64,000 nt of DNA from Bacteroidales bacterium (GCA_025358455.1 JANYJP010000003.1:1-64000), one strand, 5' to 3'; counted from the stretch's first letter, positions 1 through 9,689 are shown. Numbers and translations: made by a program. Notes: generated by a model not told the origin, from the sequence alone.

Positions 1-8
1 TTTATCAA

Positions 9-884
9 ATGAAGGTAACAGGTTTTACATTTATAAGGAACGCTATAAAATTTGATTATCCCATTGTTGAGGCAATAAAATCGATATTGCCGGTTTGCGA
101 CGATTTTGTAGTCGCGGTCGGCAAATCAGAAGAAAATACCCTGGATTTGATTAGGAGCATCGATAGGAATAAAATAAAGATTGTTGAAACTTTATGGGAC
201 GATTCTCCTGATATGAAAAGAGGGGGTATCGTTTTTGCCAAAGAAACTAATAAAGCATTTCAGGAAATACGGTCGGATACTGACTGGGCCTTTTACATTC
301 AGGGAGATGAGGTGATACATGAAAAGTATCTGGATACTATTGCCGGGGGAATGAAAAGATGGGAAGATGATGAAAGTGTGGATGGGCTGTTATTCAATTA
401 TTTACATTTCTATGGCTCATACGATTATGTTGGTCATTCACCGAGGTGGTATAATCACGAAATAAGAATAATAAAAAATAATAAGGCAATCTATTCCTAT
501 AGAGATGCCCAGGGGTTCAGGAAGGGGAATAACGAAAAACTGAATGTTAAGACGCTAGATGCTTATGTTTATCATTATGGATGGGTGAAAGAACCAGACG
601 TAATGATGAATAAGTTAAGAAACGCCCAGTCATATTATGATGGAATAAAATGGCTCAAAAAAGTAAGCACAAATCACACCTTTGATTATTCATCGATTGA
701 TTCGCTACAGCTGTTTAATGATTCTCATCCTTTGGTTATGAAGGACCACATAGAAAGAAAGAACTGGAATTTTGACTATGATATTTCGTTTAACAAATTA
801 TCCTTCAGATACAAAGGCAAGATTTTTCTTAAAAAATATCTTGGAATAAATTCGTTTTACGAAAACTATATAATAGTTAAATAA
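9..884 (+). CDS. Family 2-like glycosyltransferase
   Basis: Predicted cytoplasmic or membrane-associated glycosyltransferase that would add a sugar to a cell-surface glycan. The N-terminus (MKVTGFTFIRNA) has the look of a GT-A nucleotide-sugar-binding fold, and QGDE near residue 98 sits where the acidic metal/nucleotide-binding residues are expected. No signal peptide or membrane segment is seen. Donor and acceptor cannot be read from the sequence. The frame stays open to the left edge of the window, so an upstream start is not excluded, but ATG 9 gives the usual family N-terminus. No glycan cluster is visible downstream; the next gene is convergent. Confidence 0.75.
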   Translation: MKVTGFTFIRNAIKFDYPIVEAIKSILPVCDDFVVAVGKSEENTLDLIRSIDRNKIKIVETLWDDSPDMKRGGIVFAKETNKAFQEIRSDTDWAFYIQGDEVIHEKYLDTIAGGMKRWEDDESVDGLLFNYLHFYGSYDYVGHSPRWYNHEIRIIKNNKAIYSYRDAQGFRKGNNEKLNVKTLDAYVYHYGWVKEPDVMMNKLRNAQSYYDGIKWLKKVSTNHTFDYSSIDSLQLFNDSHPLVMKDHIERKNWNFDYDISFNKLSFRYKGKIFLKKYLGINSFYENYIIVK

Positions 885-962
885 ATACCTTCACCTCAAT
901 TAATAAAGAGGCAGTGTAGGTTCATGCCATTTAATGACCCCGCGATATGTCAAAGCTATTTA

Positions 963-2081
963 TTAAACTTTAATATAAATCCTGTTTTTATAGAGAAAAT
1001 AGCAAATGTACCAGAGCGAAGCCCAAACAGCCAGGCTGGTAATAATTCCTACTGTCAATGGCCCGCTCCATGAGAAAAATGCATTTGTGAACGGCATGAA
1101 AATTCTGCTTAAGAATCCACTTCCTCCTAATTCGAAAAACAGGTAAATGAATATAGAGTTCATTCCTACTATTTTAAACATATTCTGACCTGTTGCGAAT
1201 AACCTCTTAACGTCAATAAGCCAATAAAAGAGACAGAGAACCAGAATTGCCCAACCGCCGCTCGCGAAAACAAATGAGGAAGTAGCGATTTTCTTAATTA
1301 TCGGCGTAATATTCAGTAAATCAAGTGAAAACCCAATAATTAACCCCGATAAACCTGCAATAATCAATATCTTAATTTTCTTAGCTGCAGTTTTTTCGCT
1401 CATTAAAAGTTTCCCGCAAAGCACTCCCCATACAGTATGGGCTGTTGTTGCGACAGCATTCAATGATGCCCATTCACTTGCCTTGTCAACACCCTCAATT
1501 TTGTTATTAACCCACGCTCCCAGGTTTTCAAAGTTTATCCATGGGTGGGTAAAGTTTTCAACCGGGAAAAACCGGTAAGCAAGATCAATTAATAAAAGGA
1601 GAATAAGAGTAAAAATTAACTGAAATGAAAAGCTTTTATTCCGTATCAGAAAAGCTATGAGATATGTAACTGCAAGTTGTGCAAGTACATCCTGAAATCG
1701 CCAGACGATTATCCCCGGACCAACACAATATAAAGCCCAGCCCAAAAAAAGCAATAGAAACGATCTTTTAAACGCGTGAAGAGTAATTGCTTTTTCTGAG
1801 TCCCCTTTTTTTAACCTGTTAGCCACAGCAAAAGGAATGCTTACACCTACAATAAACATAAAAAAAGGTTGAATAAGATCCCAGAAATGTAATCCATGCC
1901 ACTCATGGTGGCTTAATTCCATAGCAAGAAATTGCATAAAACTACTATTGCATTGCCGGAACTGACCATAAAGATTTGTGCTTTCTCCGGCTAGAAGAAA
2001 CATGGTAAGGCCACGGAAAAAGTCAATTGAATTCACCCTGCCTGCTGCAGGAGTATTAGAAATTTGATCTTTTGTATCCAT
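963..2081 (-). CDS. DUF5009 / heparan-alpha-glucosaminide N-acetyltransferase-like membrane protein
   Basis: Polytopic inner-membrane protein of the NagX/HGSNAT-like acyltransferase group (DUF5009). The N-terminal stretch RVNSIDFFRGLTMFLLAG, the histidine-rich segment HHEWHGLHFWDLIQP near residue 60 and FMFIVGVSIPFA are typical, followed by about ten hydrophobic helices. Relatives are thought to move acetyl groups across the membrane onto sugars; the substrate here is unknown. The 372-residue length fits the family. It is transcribed alone, convergent with the glycosyltransferase. The 277-base spacer to the divergent adaptor gene shows no convincing TAnnTTTG promoter on this strand. Confidence 0.8.
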   Translation of the reverse strand: MDTKDQISNTPAAGRVNSIDFFRGLTMFLLAGESTNLYGQFRQCNSSFMQFLAMELSHHEWHGLHFWDLIQPFFMFIVGVSIPFAVANRLKKGDSEKAITLHAFKRSFLLLFLGWALYCVGPGIIVWRFQDVLAQLAVTYLIAFLIRNKSFSFQLIFTLILLLLIDLAYRFFPVENFTHPWINFENLGAWVNNKIEGVDKASEWASLNAVATTAHTVWGVLCGKLLMSEKTAAKKIKILIIAGLSGLIIGFSLDLLNITPIIKKIATSSFVFASGGWAILVLCLFYWLIDVKRLFATGQNMFKIVGMNSIFIYLFFELGGSGFLSRIFMPFTNAFFSWSGPLTVGIITSLAVWASLWYICYFLYKNRIYIKV

Positions 2082-2358
2082 ATTTAATAATTATAGAAAA
2101 CCTCAGGAAACATTTTTACGCTTTTGTGGTTTGAAATAAATTTAGTTCAGTTTTTTCATAAATCCAAATTCCGGGGTGGAAGAGGGCTTTGCCTATACTT
2201 ACAATCAACCATTGACAATGCGATTTCCTATTCATTTGATACGTTTTGATGTTAAATGATGTTAATTGTTTAATAAAGAATACTTAGTGAGGTAAATTTT
2301 AATAATTTCATACCGGATTTCTCTGTGGAATATTATTGCACTAATTTGAGTATAAAAG

Positions 2359-3696
2359 ATGAAAAGAATATTTATTATTTCTGGTGTTGTATTTGCAATA
2401 ATCGCTTTGATCGTCTTTAACAATCTTATTTCAAAAAAAGGGGATCTTAATGCTTATGTTAAAGTTAAACAAGGTGCATTTGAAATAACTGTTACTAACT
2501 CAGGCGAATTAATTGCAGAAAGATCACTTGACATAAAGGGTCCGGAAATGGGACAAAACAATCAGGGAGGTCGTGGTGGTGATCATGGAGGTATGCGGTT
2601 TATGGAACTTAAAATACAGGATATTGTGCCTGAAGGAACCCTGGTAAATAAAGGCGATTATATAGCTCAGCTTGACAGGTCATCTTATTCGAATACATTA
2701 AAAGATGAGACTGAAACACTGAAGACCTACCAGAACAACGTTGATATGAAAGTACTTGACACAACTGTGGTGCTCACTGACCTGAGAGATGATATTAAAA
2801 ATCAAAAATATTTAGTTGAAGAGGCCACTCTTACGCTTGCACAATCAAAATTTGAACCTCCTGCAACAATACGTCAGGCTGAAATTACACTTGATAAACA
2901 AAAAAGAACCTTACAACAGAAAATCAAGAGTTATCAACTGAGTGTGGCTAAAACCCTTTCTGAAATAAACCACGAGAAACGGCATCTAACCCGGCAAACA
3001 GCCCTGGTAAGTGATCTCCAGGAATTTTTAGTAAAATTTACTATAACTGCACCCTCGGAAGGAATGGTAATTTATAAAAAAGACAGAAACGGATTAAAAC
3101 GGAAAGCTGGTTCAAATTTAAATCCATGGGATCTGGTGATTGCAACTCTTCCTGATCTTACTTCAATGATTTCGAAAGTCTATGTTAATGAAATAGAAGT
3201 TAGTAAGGTACAGGCAGGTCAAAAAGCTAATATAAATGTTGATGCTTTTCCTAAAAAAGCATTTATCGGTACAATCATGACTGTGGCTAATATTGGAGAA
3301 GTGTTACCAAATTCCGATGCGAAAATGTTTGAGGTACAAATAAAAGTAGAAGGTTCTGATCCGGCCTTAAGACCCTCTATGACAACAGGTAATAAGATAA
3401 ATATTAAAACATTTGTCAACGTTGTCTTCATTCCTACAGAATGTGTTCAGGCTGGTTCCGATAGTATACCTTTTGTTTATGTAAAAAATAAAACCAAGCA
3501 TATTGTTGTATTGGGCGAATCGAATGAAAAAAACGTGGTCGTTGAGCAGGGACTTGAACCAGGTGCCTCAATATATGTCATTCCACCTGAAGATCCTGAG
3601 AATTTTAAACTTACTGGTGAGAACCTTATTCAAATTATAAAAGAGCGCATCAAAGCGAAAAAAACTGAAAATGAAAGATTCAGGAAGGAAGTTTAG
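2359..3696 (+). CDS. HlyD-family periplasmic adaptor (membrane fusion) protein, orphan
   Basis: Adaptor subunit of a tripartite efflux or secretion pump. It has one N-terminal membrane anchor (residues 3-23), a lipoyl-like half-motif, a long helical hairpin (about 115-220, rich in Q, K, E and L), a second lipoyl half (ITAPSEGMVIYKK) and beta-barrel segments (VYVNEIEVSKVQAGQ). A glycine-rich insert, GQNNQGGRGGDHGG near residue 67, sits in the first lipoyl region and is unusual. No ABC or RND pump gene or TolC-like gene is adjacent, so its partner must be elsewhere. It converges with the YhhN gene, with only four bases between the stop codons. Confidence 0.85.
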   Translation: MKRIFIISGVVFAIIALIVFNNLISKKGDLNAYVKVKQGAFEITVTNSGELIAERSLDIKGPEMGQNNQGGRGGDHGGMRFMELKIQDIVPEGTLVNKGDYIAQLDRSSYSNTLKDETETLKTYQNNVDMKVLDTTVVLTDLRDDIKNQKYLVEEATLTLAQSKFEPPATIRQAEITLDKQKRTLQQKIKSYQLSVAKTLSEINHEKRHLTRQTALVSDLQEFLVKFTITAPSEGMVIYKKDRNGLKRKAGSNLNPWDLVIATLPDLTSMISKVYVNEIEVSKVQAGQKANINVDAFPKKAFIGTIMTVANIGEVLPNSDAKMFEVQIKVEGSDPALRPSMTTGNKINIKTFVNVVFIPTECVQAGSDSIPFVYVKNKTKHIVVLGESNEKNVVVEQGLEPGASIYVIPPEDPENFKLTGENLIQIIKERIKAKKTENERFRKEV

Positions 3697-3706
3697 CGTG
3701 CTAAAC
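3691..3706. terminator. Short inverted repeat between convergent genes
   Basis: GTTTAGCGTGCTAAAC is a perfect 7-base inverted repeat with a 2-base centre that spans both stop codons. It could act as a weak bidirectional terminator, but the loop is too tight and no T-run follows. Confidence 0.25.
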
Positions 3707-4381
3707 CAGGTTCTCCCTGAACTGTTTCAGATATCCTGAAACAATCAGGAATTGTGCGATAACATAGGTCGACATAATTACTATGCTGGAGTATTCAAAT
3801 GTGTGGCTGAATTTATTTACAGCAATGGCAGAGTCGGATATAACAAATAAAATTGCTCCGGTTAAAACAAGGTAAAAACTCACACTGTTAACCTTTTCAA
3901 TTCTATTTATTGCTCCAGCAAGCATAATCAATATAACAAATGCATAAAGTATTACAGGGATTCTCATGTTATTCAGATCATTATACAGATATGATATTAA
4001 TAGTGTACCATAAAGTATTACCGGTATTAAAAGGTATATACGTTTATTGAATACTGCATTTTTGCCTGGTGTTCCGATAAAAACTGTGAAATACATTATA
4101 TGTGCAAGTAAGAAACCCGCGAGCCCGAAGATGAACATGTTATCATTTCTTTTTGTGAACTCAAGGATTACATCACCCGCCCAGGAAAATATCAATCCCC
4201 CGGCCATTAGCAATCGGATACGATCCTTGTACGGTCTTATATTTATCACAAAAATAATTATTAATACCGGTATTATTAATGCTTTTAATACCAGCTCCAC
4301 CAGGAAAGACGATTGACCTTCGCATACAATAAACAGTAATGAAGAAAGGAAATAGATCAGAGATAAAATTTTTGTTTTCAT
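3701..4381 (-). CDS. YhhN family (lysoplasmalogenase-like) membrane protein
   Basis: Eight-helix integral membrane protein of the YhhN/TMEM86 family, whose studied members hydrolyse lysoplasmalogens. The family signature GGLIFSWAGDVILEF near residue 62 and a second acidic-in-membrane motif, GAILFVISDSAIAVNKF near residue 176, are visible. The 226-residue length is normal. It is monocistronic and convergent with the HlyD-type gene. Enzymatic activity in this organism is inferred only. Confidence 0.8.
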   Translation of the reverse strand: MKTKILSLIYFLSSLLFIVCEGQSSFLVELVLKALIIPVLIIIFVINIRPYKDRIRLLMAGGLIFSWAGDVILEFTKRNDNMFIFGLAGFLLAHIMYFTVFIGTPGKNAVFNKRIYLLIPVILYGTLLISYLYNDLNNMRIPVILYAFVILIMLAGAINRIEKVNSVSFYLVLTGAILFVISDSAIAVNKFSHTFEYSSIVIMSTYVIAQFLIVSGYLKQFRENLV

Positions 4382-4498
4382 AACAGCATAATTGCTATTT
4401 CTTCAACAGAAAAAGACTCTTTATGATTTAAACAATCATTAAAAGTAGTATATTTCCTTTCCTAAAATGAAAATTCTTTAACAATAAAAAAGCATGAT

Positions 4499-5971
4499 AT
4501 GAAGAAACTCACTTTTTATTTAATTTATCTATTATTGCTTTGCTCGTGCACGCAAAAAAGGTTCACGTCAGGTATTACATCAATCAGTTCATCTGATTTT
4601 AATGTAAAAGGAAGAGTGGTTTCGGTTTATACCACAGCCGACAGTACTGATTTCAGACTGTCGCTGACTGATACAGTCAGATTTAAAGAACTGCTTCAAC
4701 CTAAGGAAACACAGATATGTGTTTTTACTGATCCTGATAAAAAGTTCCAAACCTTTCTTGGCATTGGAGGGGCTTTAACAGATGCATCAGCAGAAACCTT
4801 TGCTAAAATGCCCGAACAGAAACAGCGTGAGCTTATGCAGGCGTATTATAGCAAAGAGAAAGGAATTGCTTATTCACTGGCCAGGACCAATATTAATAGT
4901 TGTGATTTTTCGAGTGGAAGCTATACCTATGTAACCGAAGGAGACAAAGAGTTGACATCATTCAATATTAAGCATGATCTGGAGTTTCGTATTCCATTTA
5001 TTAAACAGGCTATAACAGCAGCTGGTGGGAAGCTTACATTATATGCAAGTCCCTGGAGCCCTCCAGCTTTCATGAAAGATACAAAAGACATGCTCCATGG
5101 TGGGAAACTGAATCCTGAATATTTCCAACCATGGGCTTACTATTATACTAAGTTTATCAAAGCTTATGAAAAAGAGGGAATCCCTGTTTGGGGAATAACA
5201 ATTCAGAATGAACCCATGGCGACTCAAACATGGGAATCATGTATCTATACTGCTGATGAAGAGCGGGATTTTCTGAAGAACTATCTGGGGCCCACTATGG
5301 AAAAAGCAGGAATGGGTGATAAGAAAATAATTGTATGGGACCACAACCGTGACCTGATGTACCAGAGGGCTAAAGCAATTTTCGATGATCCGGAAGCTTC
5401 AAAATATGCATGGGGAATGGGATTTCACTGGTATGAGGATTGGACGGGAGGTACCCAGATGTATGATAATGTTGGCCTGGTACATGCTACATGGCCTGAC
5501 AAAAACCTGATGTTCACCGAAGGTTGTGCTGAAAGCTTTAATCCGGCCAGGTACAATCACTGGGGACTTGGAGAGGAATACGGACGTTCGATGATCAATG
5601 ATTTTAATAATGGTACAGTTGGCTGGACTGACTGGAATGTATTACTGGATGAGACGGGCGGACCAAATCATGTCGGTAATTTTTGTTTTGCACCTGTTCA
5701 TTTTAATACAAAAACAGGAGATATCATTTATACTAACTCATATTATTACATCGGACATTTCTCAAAGTTTATCCATCCGGGTGCAAAAAGAATAATCAGC
5801 TCACCAAGTAGAAGCCAGTTGCTAACAACCGCCTTCATTAACGAAGATGGAACCGTAGCAGTAATTGTAATGAACCAGGGAGATAGAAAATTTACTTACA
5901 ATCTGTGTATTGGTAAAAATGCGGCAGAGGTTACAATTCTGCCGCATTCAATCCAGACCTTAGTTTTTTAA
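4499..5971 (+). CDS. Glycoside hydrolase family 30 lipoprotein (glucosylceramidase-like)
   Basis: Exported retaining glycosidase of family GH30 (beta-glucosidase/glucosylceramidase or beta-1,6-glucanase type). A lipoprotein signal ends at LLLCSC, so it should be membrane-anchored. The barrel starts near FLGIGGALTDASAETF. The acid/base glutamate lies in TIQNEP (E238) and the nucleophile in MFTEGCAE (E341). A C-terminal beta-sandwich side domain follows. The 490-residue length fits. The 3' end overlaps the stop of the convergent prolyl oligopeptidase by 12 bases, and the last 50 bases contain a strong hairpin. Exact substrate is not determined. Confidence 0.9.
   Translation: MKKLTFYLIYLLLLCSCTQKRFTSGITSISSSDFNVKGRVVSVYTTADSTDFRLSLTDTVRFKELLQPKETQICVFTDPDKKFQTFLGIGGALTDASAETFAKMPEQKQRELMQAYYSKEKGIAYSLARTNINSCDFSSGSYTYVTEGDKELTSFNIKHDLEFRIPFIKQAITAAGGKLTLYASPWSPPAFMKDTKDMLHGGKLNPEYFQPWAYYYTKFIKAYEKEGIPVWGITIQNEPMATQTWESCIYTADEERDFLKNYLGPTMEKAGMGDKKIIVWDHNRDLMYQRAKAIFDDPEASKYAWGMGFHWYEDWTGGTQMYDNVGLVHATWPDKNLMFTEGCAESFNPARYNHWGLGEEYGRSMINDFNNGTVGWTDWNVLLDETGGPNHVGNFCFAPVHFNTKTGDIIYTNSYYYIGHFSKFIHPGAKRIISSPSRSQLLTTAFINEDGTVAVIVMNQGDRKFTYNLCIGKNAAEVTILPHSIQTLVF
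5918..5948 (-). terminator. Intrinsic terminator of the prolyl oligopeptidase gene, inside the GH30 coding end
   Basis: AATGCGGCAGA and TCTGCCGCATT form a perfect 11-bp stem with a 9-base loop. Read on the minus strand it begins 12 bases after the oligopeptidase stop and is followed by TTTACC, giving a short U-run. On the plus strand it encodes part of the GH30 C-terminus. Confidence 0.7.
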
Positions 5972-8074
5972 GTTCTTTATACCCATATTATATAAGGTAA
6001 ACCCGAAAATATCAGCATATTGTTCAATGCTCTTGCTTACGGGAGTTCCTGCACCGTGTCCTGCTTTTGTTTCAATCCTGATCAAAACCGGATTGTTTCC
6101 GGCCTGTTTATCCTGAAGCTGTGCAGCAAATTTGAAGGAATGAGCAGGCACGACCCTGTCATCGTGATCACCTGTTGTAACAAGTGTTGCAGGATATTTG
6201 ACTCCTTCTTTTACATTCTGAACTGGAGAATATTTATAAATGTATTCAAACATCTCCTTGCTGTCTTCTGCAGTTCCGTAGTCATATGCCCAACCAGCAC
6301 CGGCTGTGAAAGTATGGTATCTGAGCATATCCATCACACCCACTGCCGGAAGTGCAACTTTCATAAGATCAGGGCGCTGAGTCATCACAGCTCCTACCAG
6401 CAAACCCCCGTTTGATCCTCCTCTGATTGCCAGGAATTCAGATGAAGTATATTTCATGGCAATAAGATATTCGCCGGCAGCAATGAAATCGTCAAATACA
6501 TTCTGTTTATTCAGCTTTGTTCCTGCAAGATGCCATTTTACGCCATATTCACCACCACCTCTGATATTAGGTACTGCATAAATACCGCCCATCTGTAGCC
6601 ATAACGCGGTGGGTATGCTGAATCCCGGTGTTGAACTGATACTAAATCCTCCATAGCCATAAAGGATAGTCGGATTTTTGCCATTAAGAACTGTGCCTTT
6701 TCTGAAAGTAATGATCATAGGTATTTTTGTTCCATCCTTGGAATTGTAGAATACCTGAACAGACTCATACTCGTCGCCGTTAAAAGAAACAACGGGCTTC
6801 TTGTATACATCAGAATTTCCGGTTTGAGGATCGAGCTTGTAAATTGTTGAAGGTGTGATGTAGTTTGTAAAGGAGAAATAGACTTCTTTATTATCCTTTT
6901 TTGCTCCGAAACCAGAAGCAGTTCCCACACCCGGAAGAGAAATTTCCCGGACAAGAGCCCCCTTTTTGTCGAACTGTCTGACTTTGGAAATTGCATCGAT
7001 CATATAGTTCGCAAAGAAATAACCTGACCCGGTTGCGGGTTCCAGTACGTTTTCTGTTTCAGGAATAAAATCAGTCCAGTTTTCAACACCCGGTTTTTCT
7101 GCATCGACCGTAACAATTTTCCTGTTTGGGGCATGAAGGTTTGTGACAATAAAGAGTTTTGAACCTTCATTGTCTATAATGTAATTATCATTATCAAAAT
7201 TTTCAACAACAGGAATGAACTTACTTCCTGGTTTTGTCAGATCCTTAATATATAATTCATTACCAGTTGTTGATACCGATGCAGTTACTACCAGATACCT
7301 GTTATCTTCTGTTACTGCCCCGCCTACATATCGCCTCACAATATCTGAACCAAATACTACTTTGTCTTCAGCCTGCTTTGTACCAAGCTTATGAAAATAA
7401 AGTTTGTGGTGATCAGTTTTTGCTGAAAGCTGACTGCCTTTTGGCTTGTCATAGCTTGAGTAATAGAATCCATCATTTCCCTGCCATGAAAGGCCACTGA
7501 ATTTAATATCTATTAAGGTGTCACCAACGATCTCCTTCTTAAAAGCATCCATTACAATTACCTTACGCCAGTCAGATCCGCCTTCAGATACAGAATAGGC
7601 CACTTTGCTGCCGTCTTTTGAAAATTCCATTTCGCCAAGTGAAGTAGTTCCATCAGCTGAAAAGGTATTCGGGTCGAGAAATAATTCAGGTTCTCCGTTA
7701 TCTTTCTGGCGGTAAACAACAAACTGGTTTTGCAGGCCATTGTTTTTGGAATAGTAGGTATAGCCACCCTCAATAAATGGCGGTGTATACTTCTCATAAT
7801 TCCACATTTTTTCAAGTTGTGATTTTATCTCTTCCCGGTAGGGGATATTTGCCAGATATCCAAATGTGACCAGGTTCTGTTCTTTTACCCAGGCAGCAGT
7901 CTCCGGTGATTTATCATCCTCAAGCCAGCGGTAAGGATCCGGAACCTTTGTTCCAAAATAATTATCAGTTACATCCCCCTTTTTTGTTACGGGGTATTCA
8001 ATTTTCTTTTTCACAGGTCCGTTACACGATATCAGAATTGCCATTACAATTGTTGTCAGGATTAGGTTTTTCAT
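5960..8074 (-). CDS. Prolyl oligopeptidase family serine peptidase (S9)
   Basis: Exported S9A peptidase that cleaves short peptides after proline. A lipoprotein-type signal (ILISCNG) leads the protein. An N-terminal seven-bladed propeller (about residues 70-440, starting at PDPYRWLEDD) is followed by an alpha/beta hydrolase domain. The catalytic Ser is S554 in GGSNGG, the Asp is in GDHDDRV and the His in AGHGAG. The 704-residue length matches the family. A good Bacteroidota promoter lies 58-88 bases upstream. The 3' end overlaps GH30 by 12 bases and the terminator is within GH30. Confidence 0.95.
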   Translation of the reverse strand: MKNLILTTIVMAILISCNGPVKKKIEYPVTKKGDVTDNYFGTKVPDPYRWLEDDKSPETAAWVKEQNLVTFGYLANIPYREEIKSQLEKMWNYEKYTPPFIEGGYTYYSKNNGLQNQFVVYRQKDNGEPELFLDPNTFSADGTTSLGEMEFSKDGSKVAYSVSEGGSDWRKVIVMDAFKKEIVGDTLIDIKFSGLSWQGNDGFYYSSYDKPKGSQLSAKTDHHKLYFHKLGTKQAEDKVVFGSDIVRRYVGGAVTEDNRYLVVTASVSTTGNELYIKDLTKPGSKFIPVVENFDNDNYIIDNEGSKLFIVTNLHAPNRKIVTVDAEKPGVENWTDFIPETENVLEPATGSGYFFANYMIDAISKVRQFDKKGALVREISLPGVGTASGFGAKKDNKEVYFSFTNYITPSTIYKLDPQTGNSDVYKKPVVSFNGDEYESVQVFYNSKDGTKIPMIITFRKGTVLNGKNPTILYGYGGFSISSTPGFSIPTALWLQMGGIYAVPNIRGGGEYGVKWHLAGTKLNKQNVFDDFIAAGEYLIAMKYTSSEFLAIRGGSNGGLLVGAVMTQRPDLMKVALPAVGVMDMLRYHTFTAGAGWAYDYGTAEDSKEMFEYIYKYSPVQNVKEGVKYPATLVTTGDHDDRVVPAHSFKFAAQLQDKQAGNNPVLIRIETKAGHGAGTPVSKSIEQYADIFGFTLYNMGIKNLKN

Positions 8075-8131
8075 AAGATTTCATTATAGGTTCATAATTT
8101 GCAGTTTGACTTGATAATAGACTTTCAATAT

Positions 8132-8162
8132 CAAAAGTAATTAATTGGCGGATTTTAACAAA
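8132..8162 (-). promoter_or_regulatory. Bacteroidota promoter of the prolyl oligopeptidase gene
   Basis: On the minus strand TTTG (complement of 8159-8162), a 19-base spacer and TACTTTTG (complement of 8132-8139) match the -33/-7 consensus. It predicts a leader of about 50 bases. Confidence 0.7.
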
Positions 8163-8525
8163 AAAGATTTTGTCAGTTAAATATTCCTGTTAACAACTAA
8201 CCTTAAACGCCTGATTTTTGTCCGGGAATTGCAAGTAAAAATGCTCCTCCGAATTATGTTTTAATTATTAGGTTTGCACCTCAAATTCTTAAAAAAATCG
8301 GGTGGTTATTCAGGTTTCTGGGCTTATGGAGGTGCACTATCAATAAGGTATATATTCTAAAACATATACGTAAAACAAGGGGTGCCAACAGCATTTCCTG
8401 TTTTTCTTATAACTTTTCATAAATATCTGATTTGTAATTCATGGAATTTATTATATTTATATCAACTTTTTGAATTTATTTTGAACCCCTTTAATATTCA
8501 GATCTGCAAAATCTGTTTAACTTAA
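8163..8525. other. Intergenic region with a spaced inverted repeat
   Basis: No gene is recognised. TGCACCTC (8275-8282) and GAGGTGCA (8329-8336) are perfect complements 46 bases apart, and TAGGTTTG (8269-8276) resembles a -7 element for the plus-strand cluster but has no TTTG at the right distance. One plus-strand frame is open for about 60 codons through 8240-8420 but has no ATG start. Confidence 0.3.
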
Positions 8526-9239
8526 ATGAAAAAAATTAAGAAAGTCATATTAATTGTTTCATTATTATTGAGTCATTCCTTATTATATTCAATACCTGCC
8601 GACCCTTCTTCAATTCTTGATAATATATACAATTATAATTTTCGTCAGGCTGCAGACGGGTTGAAAAGTCTGGATATTAAGGACCCTGTTATGGGAGAAA
8701 CTCTGAGTCTTGAGATTGAATGGTGGAAGGCAATGGACAGAGAGGATAATAATCGTTTTTCCGAATTTCTTAAAACTTTACAGCAATTTGAAACCGGGGG
8801 TAAAAATGAACTTGCTGAGCTAATTTCTTCAACATACCGGCTGAGATACTATGCATGCAACAAAAAGAGTTATCTGATTCCTTTTCTATTTATAAAAATT
8901 CAGAAACAAATCAAGACAATTGACCCTGAAAAGCTTAAACACCTGAATGATGGAAAACTTGAGCTTTTTATCATGTACAAATCATTTTTAACTCTTATCA
9001 GGGATAGTTATTTTATTGACGGATTCTTTACAGCTTCTGACAGGAAAAGGGAACTAATTGGAAATATTGAAGGGATTATCAGGAATAGCATATCACCAAA
9101 CAGGACTCTGGGCCGGTATTTTTTAATGAAATATTATATGGATGTTGAAAAAGATAAGTCCAAAGCATTTGTATACTTAAGCGAATTGCATGAACAATAT
9201 CCTCAAAATAAAATTTTTACCCAATTATTAACTAATTAA
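8526..9239 (+). CDS. Exported hypothetical protein, helical-repeat-like
   Basis: Not assigned to a family. An N-terminal signal peptide (MKKIKKVILIVSLLLSH) ends near residue 24 (LYSIPA). The mature part is almost all alpha-helical, with spaced aromatic and alanine positions and a C-terminal segment (AFVYLSELHEQYPQNKIF) that looks like one tetratricopeptide unit. It lies 6 bases upstream of the TM2 gene and is surely co-transcribed with it. A role as a periplasmic partner of the YidD/TM2 cluster is inference. Confidence 0.7.
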   Translation: MKKIKKVILIVSLLLSHSLLYSIPADPSSILDNIYNYNFRQAADGLKSLDIKDPVMGETLSLEIEWWKAMDREDNNRFSEFLKTLQQFETGGKNELAELISSTYRLRYYACNKKSYLIPFLFIKIQKQIKTIDPEKLKHLNDGKLELFIMYKSFLTLIRDSYFIDGFFTASDRKRELIGNIEGIIRNSISPNRTLGRYFLMKYYMDVEKDKSKAFVYLSELHEQYPQNKIFTQLLTN

Positions 9240-9245
9240 TACATT

Positions 9246-9659
9246 ATGAAAAAGGTTTTATTCTTATCATTAGTCCTGGTTTTAACTGGCTTATGCAGTT
9301 ATAACGCAAATGCATCTAATTACACAGCAAATGACAAACTGATTGATCAGATGTTTGTTGTTGCTCCGGAGGTAGTAAACCATACTTTTTCTGATCTGTC
9401 TTTAGTGGCTAATTCACCTGCACCGCTTGCAGCATCAAATAAAGATGCTGTTATTGCTATTGTACTCGATTTCTTTTTAGGTGAATTAGGGGTACATAGA
9501 TTTTATCTTGGGACGGAAGTTTTAACCGGGATAGGATATATCCTGACTTGCGGCGGTATTTTCGGAATAGTCCCACTGGTCGATTTCGTGGTATTGATTA
9601 TTAACAATAAGGACATATCCAAATACGTCAACAATCCGAGATTCTTTATGTGGAACTGA
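9246..9659 (+). CDS. TM2 domain-containing protein with signal peptide
   Basis: Small membrane protein. A cleavable signal (ending near ANASNYTA, residue 24) is followed by a linker of about 45 residues and a TM2 domain: first helix AVIAIVLDFFLGELGV, the conserved turn HRFYLG, then a second helix. TM2 domains form a helical hairpin of unknown molecular role. It follows the hypothetical gene by 6 bases and is closed by a 16-bp-stem terminator, so these two form their own transcription unit at the head of the YidD cluster. Confidence 0.85.
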   Translation: MKKVLFLSLVLVLTGLCSYNANASNYTANDKLIDQMFVVAPEVVNHTFSDLSLVANSPAPLAASNKDAVIAIVLDFFLGELGVHRFYLGTEVLTGIGYILTCGGIFGIVPLVDFVVLIINNKDISKYVNNPRFFMWN

Positions 9660-9689
9660 CCGGATCAGGACAATTAATTTGTTATTTTT

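Noticed and set aside
6020-6415. 131-residue ORF antisense to the prolyl oligopeptidase gene
   Set aside because: It mirrors the hydrolase domain coding strand and has cysteine-rich random composition; a shadow ORF.
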